Part shown: one piece after another, positions 57,101-64,000 of the stretch
How the letters are laid out: every line of letters starts with the position of its first letter
Numbering within the stretch: the first letter of the stretch is position 1
Origin: Herbaspirillum sp. GW103
GTDB taxonomy: Bacteria > Pseudomonadota > Gammaproteobacteria > Burkholderiales > Burkholderiaceae_D
Reading direction: 5' to 3'
Assembly (NCBI RefSeq): GCF_000261365.1
Contig: NZ_AJVC01000006.1
Coordinates: forward strand, 830,899-894,898
DNA: 64,000 nucleotides
Translations under genes and position numbers: made by a program
Notes under the pieces: model-generated
Database searches by the model: none
What the model was told of the DNA's origin: nothing
What the model saw: only the letters and a program-made list of their open reading frames with translations

Positions 57101-57595
57101 CTATTGGCATTTGCGCAGGTCTGCCGGCGATATGCTCAGTTGGACTTCCCTGTGCAGAATTTCGATAAGGATCATTGCTCTTCGGACGCCATCGGCCATT
57201 TTGTAAACGGCTTCGAGACCACTGAATGGGCCAGTGGTTACTATAACTTTCTCCCCGGGAACAAACAGTGGCACAGGTTCAGGGGCCCTGTTCTCAAATG
57301 AGCGCAACCATTCAATGAGGCGTGGAGTCACCTCTACTGGTGTTGGTCCGAACGATACGAGTCGGCTCACTCCTCGTGTAGAGCGAATTGGTGCAAGGCC
57401 GCGTCCTGCGGTCTTGTCGTTAATTTGCAGGAAGAGATAGCGTGGAAAGAGTGGCTCAGCGGTTGCGTCAATGGCGCGCTTGCGAAGCTTCTCTCTTTTG
57501 AGCATCGGCAGCAGGCAAACGTAGCCTTGACGCTCTAGATTTTCTAAAGCCACCTTCTCTTGCCGCGGTTTTGTATGGATAAGGTACCAGGGCAT
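57101..57595 (-). CDS. rfaH: RfaH-type transcription antiterminator (NusG paralogue)
   Basis: 164 aa. N-terminal NGN domain (MPWYLIHTKPRQEKVALENL, FPRYLFLQI), a linker, then the C-terminal part GEKVIVTTGPFSGLEAVYKM and LIEILHREVQLSI, which resembles E. coli RfaH more than NusG. RfaH binds polymerase at ops sites, prevents Rho termination and recruits ribosomes for long untranslated-prone operons. The ATG at 57595 fits the family; one 24 bp upstream is also open. First gene of the 24-kb minus-strand cluster, with an ops site right after it. Confidence 0.92.
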   Translation of the reverse strand: MPWYLIHTKPRQEKVALENLERQGYVCLLPMLKREKLRKRAIDATAEPLFPRYLFLQINDKTAGRGLAPIRSTRGVSRLVSFGPTPVEVTPRLIEWLRSFENRAPEPVPLFVPGEKVIVTTGPFSGLEAVYKMADGVRRAMILIEILHREVQLSISPADLRKCQ

Positions 57596-57619
57596 CGGCG
57601 CAACCCAATAAATGGGCAT

Positions 57620-57849
57620 TCATTTTAAACCAAACATTTCTTTCCATTTCATCCTGTTGGGTGAGAAAATTTGTTGTTTGCGTACTCTTATTGCTTCGTG
57701 GTAAATGCGTTTAACCTCTCGCCGTCATGCGACAATGCGGTTCTTGGCCTTCCATAACATGCTCAAGAGTATGTGAATTTCGTTGCTCGTTAGAATGCTC
57801 ATTCAAACAGCGAACTATCCCTAGGTAGCTCCCACAGGTAGCTCGATAC
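57620..57849. promoter_or_regulatory. divergent promoter region between rfaH-like gene and initiating transferase gene
   Basis: About 230 bp, AT-richer than its surroundings, that must drive both the leftward polysaccharide cluster and the rightward wecA-like/manB genes. A direct repeat AGGTAGCTC occurs at 57823-57831 and 57836-57844, the second copy just ahead of the wecA-like ATG where a ribosome site is expected. I did not find promoter boxes good enough to name. Confidence 0.5.
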
Positions 57850-58959
57850 ATGTCTTCTTTTTTGATCAGTTTTGTTATTTCCGCCATTTTTACCCTGTTG
57901 GTAATTCGTCATGCTCACCTTCATGAGGCGGGGTTGGATGTTGACTTAGACGGCATCCAGAAAGTGCATGTTCATGCAGTACCTCGTATCGGTGGGTTGT
58001 GCATTTTCGCTGCCGTGGCTGTCAATTGCTGTATTTCTGCCTTTCGGACCAAGGAGTTGGCGCTTCAGATTGGCATGTTACTGCTTTGTTCTTCAGTGGC
58101 GTTCGCAGGGGGGCTTGTCGAGGACTTCACCCGCAAAGTTAGTCCAATCCGTCGTTTGGGGCTGACCTTCATCGCTGCATGGATGGGCTTCGTGCTCATG
58201 GACGCTCGCATCAGTCACCTCCATCTCGGGTTCATGACTTGGCATATCACGTCCTTGTGGATTGCGCTGCCTCTGACGATTCTTGCCGTGGCAGGAGTTG
58301 CGCATGCCATCAATATCATTGACGGTTTCAATGGCCTCGCTGGAGTTGTGACCATTTGCATGCTCATGTCGCTTGGCTATGTGGCTTTTCAGGTCAATGA
58401 TACATTTGTGCTGATTGCAGCTTTGGTGGTGGCTGGTGCAGTTGGAGGGTTCTTTATATGGAACTTCCCTGCCGGGATGATTTTCCTTGGCGATGGAGGG
58501 GCCTATTTCCTGGGCTTCGTTCTCGGTGAGCTTTCGATCCTGTTGGTCATGCGCAACCCAGACGTCTCTTCTTGGTACGCGTTGCTGCTGCTGATCTATC
58601 CAGTATTTGAAACGTTATTTTCGGTCTATCGTCGTGTGTTCGTGCGAGGCACGCCCGCTGGGATGCCTGACGGCATCCACTTGCACAGCCTTATCTTCCG
58701 TCGCTTGGTACGTTGGGCGGTGGGGCGCGAAGATGCTCGTGCATTAATCAGAGGCAATTCGATGACTTCACCGTACCTGTGGCTACTTTCGTCCTTGGCG
58801 GTGGTGCCTGCGACGTTGTTCTGGCGCAATACCTGGCTACTGATGGCTTGCACATTGGTCTTCATCATTGCGTATCTTTGGCTGTATTCCCGCATTGTTC
58901 GGTTCAGGTCTCCACGCTGGATGATGATGAAAAGAAGAAAAACGGTTCTCCGAGATTGA
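57850..58959 (+). CDS. WecA/MraY-type undecaprenyl-phosphate sugar-1-phosphate transferase
   Basis: 369 aa with about 10-11 membrane helices. Conserved cytoplasmic motifs: GGLVEDFTRKVSP (acidic, Mg), AINIIDGFNGLAG and FLGDGGAYFLGF, and the HxH loop GIHLHSLIFRR. It transfers a sugar 1-phosphate (for instance GlcNAc-1-P) from a UDP-sugar to undecaprenyl phosphate, the first membrane step of glycan assembly. Divergent from the cluster and therefore probably its initiating enzyme. Confidence 0.9.
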   Translation: MSSFLISFVISAIFTLLVIRHAHLHEAGLDVDLDGIQKVHVHAVPRIGGLCIFAAVAVNCCISAFRTKELALQIGMLLLCSSVAFAGGLVEDFTRKVSPIRRLGLTFIAAWMGFVLMDARISHLHLGFMTWHITSLWIALPLTILAVAGVAHAINIIDGFNGLAGVVTICMLMSLGYVAFQVNDTFVLIAALVVAGAVGGFFIWNFPAGMIFLGDGGAYFLGFVLGELSILLVMRNPDVSSWYALLLLIYPVFETLFSVYRRVFVRGTPAGMPDGIHLHSLIFRRLVRWAVGREDARALIRGNSMTSPYLWLLSSLAVVPATLFWRNTWLLMACTLVFIIAYLWLYSRIVRFRSPRWMMMKRRKTVLRD

Positions 58960-58981
58960 TCACTACTCCCACATTGCCACT

Positions 58982-60358
58982 ATGAACGCTCCCGCACATT
59001 CCATATTCAAAGCCTACGACATCCGCGGCATCATCGACAAAACCCTGGATGACCAGGTCGCCTTCCAGATCGGCCAGGCCTTCGGTGCAGCCGCCCTGGC
59101 CCGGGGCCAGAAGAAAGTCGTGATCGGTCGTGACGGTCGTCTCTCCGGCCCCTCGCTCTCGGCCGCGCTGGCCAAGGGTCTGCAGGCAGTCGGCGTGGAC
59201 GTGATCGATCTGGGCATGGTCGCGACCCCCATGGTCTATTTCGGTACCCACGTGCTGGATACGCAGTCGGGCATCATGGTTACCGGCAGCCACAATCCGC
59301 CGGACTACAACGGTTTCAAGATGGTGCTGGCTGGTGAGGCCATCCACGGCGAGACCATCCAGGCCCTGTACCACGCCATCGTCAAGGGCGAATTCCCGCA
59401 GGGCGCCGGCAGCTACAGCACGCACGACATCAAGGCGACCTACATTGCCCGCATGATTTCGGATGTGAAGCTGGCCCGTCCGCTGAAGATCGCCGTCGAC
59501 TGCGGCAACGGCGTGGCCGGTGCCTTCGCCGGCGAAATCTACCGCGCCCTGGGGTGTGATGTCACCGAACTGTTCTGCGAAGTCGATGGCAACTTCCCCA
59601 ACCACCACCCCGATCCGGCCCATCCGGAAAACCTGCAGGATCTGATCCGCTGCCTGCAGGAATCCGACAACGAACTCGGCCTGGCCTTCGATGGCGACGG
59701 CGATCGCCTGGGCCTGGTGACCAAGGACGGCCAGATCATCTATCCGGACCGCCAGCTGATGCTCTTCGCTGAAGACGTGCTGACCCGCAACCCGGGCAAG
59801 GAAATCCTCTACGACGTCAAGTGCACCCGCCACCTGGCCCCCTGGATCACCGCGCGCGGCGGCCAGCCGCTGATGTGGAAGACCGGCCACTCCCTGGTCA
59901 AGGCCAAACTGCGTGAAACCGGGGCCCCGCTGGGCGGCGAGATGAGCGGCCATATCTTCTTCAAGGATCGCTGGTTCGGCTTCGACGACGGCCTCTATGC
60001 CGGCGTGCGCATGCTGGAACTGATGGCCCGCCAGAGCGACCCCTCGGCCGTGCTCAATGCCCTGCCGCAATCGGTCAGCACCCCGGAACTGCAACTGAAG
60101 CTGCAGGAAGGCGAGAACTTTGCCCTCATCGGCAAGCTGCAAAGCGATGCCAGGTTCGATGGCGCCCAGGACATCATCACCATCGACGGTCTGCGCGTGG
60201 AATACCCGGACGGCTTTGGTCTGGCCCGTTCATCCAACACCACGCCGGTGGTGGTGCTGCGCTTCGAGGCCGAGACGCCGGAGGCTCTGGAGCGTATCCA
60301 GGGAGAATTCCGCAAGGTCATCCTGGCCGCCCGTCCCGATGTGACACTGCCGTTCTGA
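58982..60358 (+). CDS. manB: phosphomannomutase/phosphoglucomutase
   Basis: 458 aa alpha-D-phosphohexomutase. Phosphoserine S103 in TGSHNPPDYNG, metal loop AFDGDGDRLG, sugar-specificity GGEMSGHIFF, and a C-terminal phosphate-binding RSSNTTPVVVLRFE. Provides mannose 1-phosphate for GDP-mannose (and thus GDP-fucose), or glucose 1-phosphate for RmlA, as in AlgC-type dual enzymes. It starts 22 bp after the WecA-like gene. Sequence here returns to the high-GC codon use of the core chromosome. Confidence 0.95.
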   Translation: MNAPAHSIFKAYDIRGIIDKTLDDQVAFQIGQAFGAAALARGQKKVVIGRDGRLSGPSLSAALAKGLQAVGVDVIDLGMVATPMVYFGTHVLDTQSGIMVTGSHNPPDYNGFKMVLAGEAIHGETIQALYHAIVKGEFPQGAGSYSTHDIKATYIARMISDVKLARPLKIAVDCGNGVAGAFAGEIYRALGCDVTELFCEVDGNFPNHHPDPAHPENLQDLIRCLQESDNELGLAFDGDGDRLGLVTKDGQIIYPDRQLMLFAEDVLTRNPGKEILYDVKCTRHLAPWITARGGQPLMWKTGHSLVKAKLRETGAPLGGEMSGHIFFKDRWFGFDDGLYAGVRMLELMARQSDPSAVLNALPQSVSTPELQLKLQEGENFALIGKLQSDARFDGAQDIITIDGLRVEYPDGFGLARSSNTTPVVVLRFEAETPEALERIQGEFRKVILAARPDVTLPF

Positions 60359-60416
60359 CCAGCCGATGAGGTAAGATGCTGGCCCACCATTAAAGTCACG
60401 CCAACGTGGGTCAGCC

Positions 60417-61355
60417 TTGAAAATTCTTATCGTCCGTGTCTCCTCGCTGGGAGATGTCGTCCACAACATGCCGATGGTGGCGGACATCCATCGTCATTTC
60501 CCCGGTGCCCAGATCGATTGGGTCGTCGAAGAAGGCTACACCAGCCTGGTCGGCCTCAACCGCCATGTGCACCAGATCATCCCCATCGCCCTGCGTCGCT
60601 GGCGCAAGACCCTCTTCTCGACAGCGACTCGCGCCGAGATCGGGGCCTTCCGTCGGCAACTGCAGACCGAGCGCTATGACGTCGTCTTCGATACCCAGGG
60701 CCTGCTCAAGACCAGCGTGGTGATGCGTATGGCTCGCCTGGCCCCGCAGGGCCGTCGGATCGGCCTGGCCAATGCGACCGAAGGTTCTGGATATGAAGCT
60801 CTCTCCCGAATCTTCCACGACCAGAGCATCCCGGTCGGCCTGCGTACCCATGCCGTCACGCGTGCCAGGCTGGTGGCGGCGGGCGCGCTGGGCTATCGGC
60901 TGGAGGGGCTGCCCGACTTTGCCCTGCAGCCGCCGGACCCGGCGCGATGGGCCTGGATGCCGGAGCAGCCATATGTCGTGTTCCTGCATGGTACCGCCCG
61001 TGCCGCCAAGCAATGGCCGCAGGACCGCTGGATCGCGCTGGGGCAGGCGCTGGCCGGGCGCGGCTTGCCGGTTCTGCTGCCCTGGGGCAATGCCCGGGAG
61101 CAGGAGGCCGCCCGCCAGCTGGCCGCCGATATCCCCGGCGCGATCGTGCTGCCTGCACTGCCAATGATGCAAGCCGTGGCCCTGGTGCAGCAGGCGCGCC
61201 TGGTGATCGGCCTCGATACCGGACTGACTCATATCGCTGCCGCCTACGGCAAGCCCACAGTCGAGCTCTACTGTGACTCGCCGCGCTGGAAGACCGAGGG
61301 CAACTGGTCCCCGGCTATAGGTATGCACACCAATGAGGACCGGCCTGCCCAGTGA
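60417..61355 (+). CDS. waaC: LPS heptosyltransferase I, 3'-truncated at a rearrangement junction
   Basis: GT9 enzyme adding the first heptose to Kdo in the LPS inner core. MKILIVRVSSLGDVVHNMP start (TTG codon; no in-frame ATG or GTG is available), VFDTQGLLKTS, LHGTARAAKQWPQDRW, GLDTGLTHIAAAYGKPTVEL. True waaC sequence ends at 61318; 12 foreign residues follow to the stop. The second copy (63425 onward) shows the genuine C-terminus continues about 25 residues more. Loss of the last ~8% may or may not inactivate it; the junction may be an artefact. Confidence 0.85.
   Translation: MKILIVRVSSLGDVVHNMPMVADIHRHFPGAQIDWVVEEGYTSLVGLNRHVHQIIPIALRRWRKTLFSTATRAEIGAFRRQLQTERYDVVFDTQGLLKTSVVMRMARLAPQGRRIGLANATEGSGYEALSRIFHDQSIPVGLRTHAVTRARLVAAGALGYRLEGLPDFALQPPDPARWAWMPEQPYVVFLHGTARAAKQWPQDRWIALGQALAGRGLPVLLPWGNAREQEAARQLAADIPGAIVLPALPMMQAVALVQQARLVIGLDTGLTHIAAAYGKPTVELYCDSPRWKTEGNWSPAIGMHTNEDRPAQ
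60819..61318 (+). repeat. inverted repeat arm 1 (inside waaC)
   Basis: These 500 bp recur in reverse complement at 63501-64000. The only difference I found by reading is A at 60904 versus the complement of C at 63915, which changes Glu to Gly in waaC. The match reaches the window edge, so the arm may extend further. The left limit here is set only by the end of the window. Confidence 0.93.
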
Positions 61356-62387
61356 CAGCGCCTCAATCAGGTTCTGTCCACCCAGCGGGAGGAGACTGCC
61401 GCCGATGAAGGCCACATCACACAAGGCGTAATAGGCGAACATTTCACCCATCGAGTCTCCCAGCACGACATCAACCTGACTCCAATCGTTGTGCTGCTCC
61501 AGCTCGGCGCGCCGACGCAGCCGCAAGCCATGCGCCAGAATCATTCCGGCCACCTCATCAAAGCGCTGAGGATGGCGCGGAACGATCACCGTCAGCCAGT
61601 CGGTCTGCCCCAGCTTGGCGAGCGCATCCAGAATCAAGGCTTCCTCGTCCTCACGGGTACTGGCGCACAGCAATACCTTGCGCCCGCCGAGCGCCCGCTT
61701 CCATGCCAACCCGCGCTCGACCATCTCGACCGGAGGCTGGACATCAAACTTGAGACTGCCGGTCACTTCCACATGGCCTGCACCAAAGGCACGCAAACGT
61801 TCGGCATCGGCGGCTGACTGGGCGGCGACCCTGTCGATGGCCTCGGCCGCCGGACGCAGCAACGCGGCAAAGCGCAATCCTCGCCGCAGCGAACGCTCCG
61901 ACAGCCGGGCATTGGCCAGCATCACCGGCACGTGATGGCGGCGACACTGTTCGATCAGATTGGGCCAGACCTCGGTTTCCATCAGCACGCACACGACCGG
62001 ACGGAAGTGGCGCAGGAAACGCGCGCACATCCACCCCGTGTCGTAGGGCAGGAAACTCTGCACCACGCGCGCCCCGTGCTTGCCATAGAGCTGAGCCCCC
62101 GCGGCGCGGCCGGTGGCCGTCATGCAGGTCAGCAGAATGGAGTGTTGCGGATAGCGCTGCAGCAGGGCATCGATGAGCGGTTCGGCGGCACGGGTCTCCC
62201 CGACCGAGACAGCGTGTACCCAGATGAACCGAGCCTGCGGATCAGACAGGCGCGCATCGTGCGAATAAAAACCCAGGCGTTGCGCCACATGCGCCCGGTA
62301 ACCGGGCTCCTTGCGGCCGCGCCGCCACAGGCGCAGCAGCACCAGAGGCAGCACCAGCCACCAGACGAGGGAATACAGCAGCCGCAT
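61319..62387 (-). CDS. waaA: Kdo (3-deoxy-D-manno-octulosonic acid) transferase, 3'-truncated at the junction
   Basis: About 356 real residues: N-terminal membrane anchor MRLLYSLVWWLVLPLVLLR, WVHAVSVGETRAAEPLIDAL, METEVWPNLI, SLKFDVQPP and FIGGSLLPLGGQNLIEAL. Normal WaaA is about 425 aa; the sequence breaks after GRPVLIGVHT(Y), where the family continues with an HTFNF-like motif. Beyond 61318 the frame runs on as antisense of waaC and is meaningless. Adds Kdo to lipid A precursor. Starts 1 bp after the kdoO stop. Confidence 0.85.
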
Positions 62388-62388
62388 C

Positions 62389-63258
62389 TCAGACCAGAGG
62401 ATGGCCGACCAGGCGCGTCAGGATGGCCAGCGGACTGGATCGCGGGTCGTATTGCTGTTCCGGTGCCAGGTGCAGGGTCTGCTCCATCATGTACTGGCCC
62501 GACATCACCGCGTGCGAGGCCTGGTCCGAGAAACAGATCCAGACTGAGCCCGCGGCAAAGGGCATGGTGACCTGCTGGGCGTCCTGCTGGTACTGCATGT
62601 CGCTCTTCATGCCGTCATGCAGTTGCAGCATGAGGTGATCGTATTGGCTACGCAAGGACTTGGTCACGTGCAGCGCCTTGAGCACACTGGCCTGCCAGCG
62701 CACGTAAGGCTTGGCGCGTGGCAGAAAGCGCCGGGCCACCGTCTCGAAGGGCTCGCCGACGCGCCAGACGCGCGGCACGCCATCGGGGTTCACATTGGTG
62801 AAGACGCGCAGGATACGTTCACCGTAATTGGGACGCGAGGGAAAGGCGTCCACGTGCATGCGGCGGTCATCGGCACGCCAGGACTGGGCGCGTGTCTCCA
62901 CCTGCATCGGACGATAGCTGGTCGGTGCAATGCGCAAGGCATCACGGTACTTGGGCAGCAGCGTGTGCACCAGCGACAGCGCCTGCTCGCGGAAGCGCCC
63001 GATCATCGCCGCCAGCGCCAGCTGCTGCTCGGCTCCACCGGCAGCCCCCTTGATGTGCCCCCGCGCGTCAAGGCTGATGTTGCGCGACTTGGGGGCGCGC
63101 ACGGCCGGATCCAGCAGCTTGCGCTCGGATTCCATGAGCTGGAAAGCCAGCTGCGGGAAATACAGCACCTTCCCGGCTTCCAGTGCAGTGATCCAGTCCT
63201 CATTGGGATGCTCGACCTGCCATTCGGTCAGGCCAATCTCGATAATTTGCGATTCCAT
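62389..63258 (-). CDS. kdoO: Kdo hydroxylase family protein (KdoO-like Fe(II)/2OG dioxygenase)
   Basis: 289 aa. Opens MESQIIEIGLTEWQVEHPNE; iron ligands H135 and D137 in RRMHVDAFPSRP and a distal H249 in FSDQASHAVMSG. KdoO converts Kdo to Ko in lipid A-core of Burkholderia and Yersinia; the waaC-kdoO-waaA order supports this role. ATG 63258 is chosen since upstream in-frame codons lie in the 166-bp intergenic region and do not resemble the family. Completely intact. Confidence 0.88.
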   Translation of the reverse strand: MESQIIEIGLTEWQVEHPNEDWITALEAGKVLYFPQLAFQLMESERKLLDPAVRAPKSRNISLDARGHIKGAAGGAEQQLALAAMIGRFREQALSLVHTLLPKYRDALRIAPTSYRPMQVETRAQSWRADDRRMHVDAFPSRPNYGERILRVFTNVNPDGVPRVWRVGEPFETVARRFLPRAKPYVRWQASVLKALHVTKSLRSQYDHLMLQLHDGMKSDMQYQQDAQQVTMPFAAGSVWICFSDQASHAVMSGQYMMEQTLHLAPEQQYDPRSSPLAILTRLVGHPLV

Positions 63259-63424
63259 GGCGCGTATTATGCCCGCAAGCGCCCTGCCCGTGTGGCCGAC
63301 AGCTTGGCCCTGGCACGTCTGGAAGGCAGGCCAGATGCGGCTTGTCACGCAAAATTGATGCTTTGCGCGGAGCGTTTGATCTGTTTCAACACATGCCCAA
63401 GTGACTCCCAAGGGGCGATAAAAC

Positions 63425-64000
63425 TCAGGACAACAGCTCCAGCGCGGTGCGCAACACGTCTTCTTCACGTGGAGACGCCCCCAGATCACCCAGGTTGACG
63501 ATAGCCGGGGACCAGTTGCCCTCGGTCTTCCAGCGCGGCGAGTCACAGTAGAGCTCGACTGTGGGCTTGCCGTAGGCGGCAGCGATATGAGTCAGTCCGG
63601 TATCGAGGCCGATCACCAGGCGCGCCTGCTGCACCAGGGCCACGGCTTGCATCATTGGCAGTGCAGGCAGCACGATCGCGCCGGGGATATCGGCGGCCAG
63701 CTGGCGGGCGGCCTCCTGCTCCCGGGCATTGCCCCAGGGCAGCAGAACCGGCAAGCCGCGCCCGGCCAGCGCCTGCCCCAGCGCGATCCAGCGGTCCTGC
63801 GGCCATTGCTTGGCGGCACGGGCGGTACCATGCAGGAACACGACATATGGCTGCTCCGGCATCCAGGCCCATCGCGCCGGGTCCGGCGGCTGCAGGGCAA
63901 AGTCGGGCAGCCCCCCCAGCCGATAGCCCAGCGCGCCCGCCGCCACCAGCCTGGCACGCGTGACGGCATGGGTACGCAGGCCGACCGGGATGCTCTGGTC
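63425..64000 (-). CDS. waaC: LPS heptosyltransferase I, second copy, 5' end beyond the window
   Basis: 191 codons plus stop, in frame to the window edge. It is identical to the first copy over 60819-61318 apart from one Glu-to-Gly change, then continues with the native C-terminus (AIVNLGDLGASPREEDVLRT, ALELLS). It therefore shows how waaC normally ends. On this strand the order waaC, kdoO, waaA is the natural LPS-core order. Confidence 0.9.
   Translation of the reverse strand, partial: DQSIPVGLRTHAVTRARLVAAGALGYRLGGLPDFALQPPDPARWAWMPEQPYVVFLHGTARAAKQWPQDRWIALGQALAGRGLPVLLPWGNAREQEAARQLAADIPGAIVLPALPMMQAVALVQQARLVIGLDTGLTHIAAAYGKPTVELYCDSPRWKTEGNWSPAIVNLGDLGASPREEDVLRTALELLS
63501..64000 (-). 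repeat. inverted repeat arm 2 (inside second waaC copy)
   Basis: Reverse complement of 60819-61318 with one mismatch seen (63915). Arms are separated by 2182 bp holding truncated waaA and intact kdoO. The inner boundary of homology is at 63501, corresponding to 61318 in arm 1. Confidence 0.93.

Noticed and set aside
60411..61318. Minus-strand continuation of waaA as a 658-codon protein
   Set aside because: Past 61318 the frame is simply the antisense of waaC; no WaaA or other domain is encoded there.

Overview
The window reads as a chromosomal segment of a Herbaspirillum-like betaproteobacterium (Burkholderiales, Oxalobacteraceae). This is inferred from high GC in the housekeeping parts, from gene order (polA next to a DUF2782 gene, thrB type II and a BPSS1780-type membrane gene; yqgE-ruvX-pyrR-pyrB-pyrC'-plsC) and from protein similarity as I recognise it. 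No tRNA, rRNA, CRISPR array or insertion sequence was seen.

Layout. (1) 1-7394 is a polyol (mannitol/sorbitol/arabinitol) uptake and catabolism operon: tail of the binding protein, two permeases, a HAD phosphatase, the ATPase, a long-chain polyol dehydrogenase, xylulokinase and a GNAT acetyltransferase. Three strong hairpins lie between the binding-protein and permease genes. (2) 7436-19687 is housekeeping and signalling: an Aer-like and a 4HB-type chemoreceptor, homoserine kinase, DUF2782, a small membrane protein with a decayed duplicate of its C-terminus, a LOG protein and DNA polymerase I with abutting divergent start codons, and a Tat-exported dienelactone-hydrolase-like protein. (3) 19850-27481 is an apparent sigma-54-driven operon: flavin/2Fe-2S reductase, NMT1-type ABC transporter, 2OG-type dioxygenase, Rieske oxygenase and an 8-oxoguanine-deaminase/AtzB-like amidohydrolase. 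I infer uptake and oxidative deamination of an unidentified N-heterocycle. (4) 27574-33235 holds yqgE, ruvX, pyrR, pyrB, a dihydroorotase homologue lacking the HxH metal motif, plsC and apaH.

(5) 33237-57595 is about 24 kb of minus-strand surface-polysaccharide genes, visibly less GC-rich than the flanks. It starts with an RfaH-type antiterminator, then an exact ops element, an EPS-type MarR regulator, GDP-fucose genes (fcl, gmd), dTDP-3-amino-3,6-dideoxyhexose genes (fdtA/fdtB-like), a Wzm/Wzt exporter, then methyltransferases, glycosyltransferases, a PhyH-type hydroxylase and nonulosonate-type genes (neuA-like, plus a neuB fused to SAF and TIM-barrel domains), and ends with rmlB and rmlA. 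A WecA-type initiating transferase and phosphomannomutase face the other way (57850-60358). Together these suggest an ABC-exported, methyl-decorated O-antigen or capsule under RfaH/ops control.

(6) 60417-64000 holds LPS-core genes in a fold-back arrangement: waaC(+) is cut at 61318 and joined to antisense waaA, kdoO and a second waaC copy. The two waaC copies form a near-perfect 500-bp inverted repeat (one mismatch seen) running to the window edge. This is either a real inverted duplication or, more likely, a chimeric or assembly junction.
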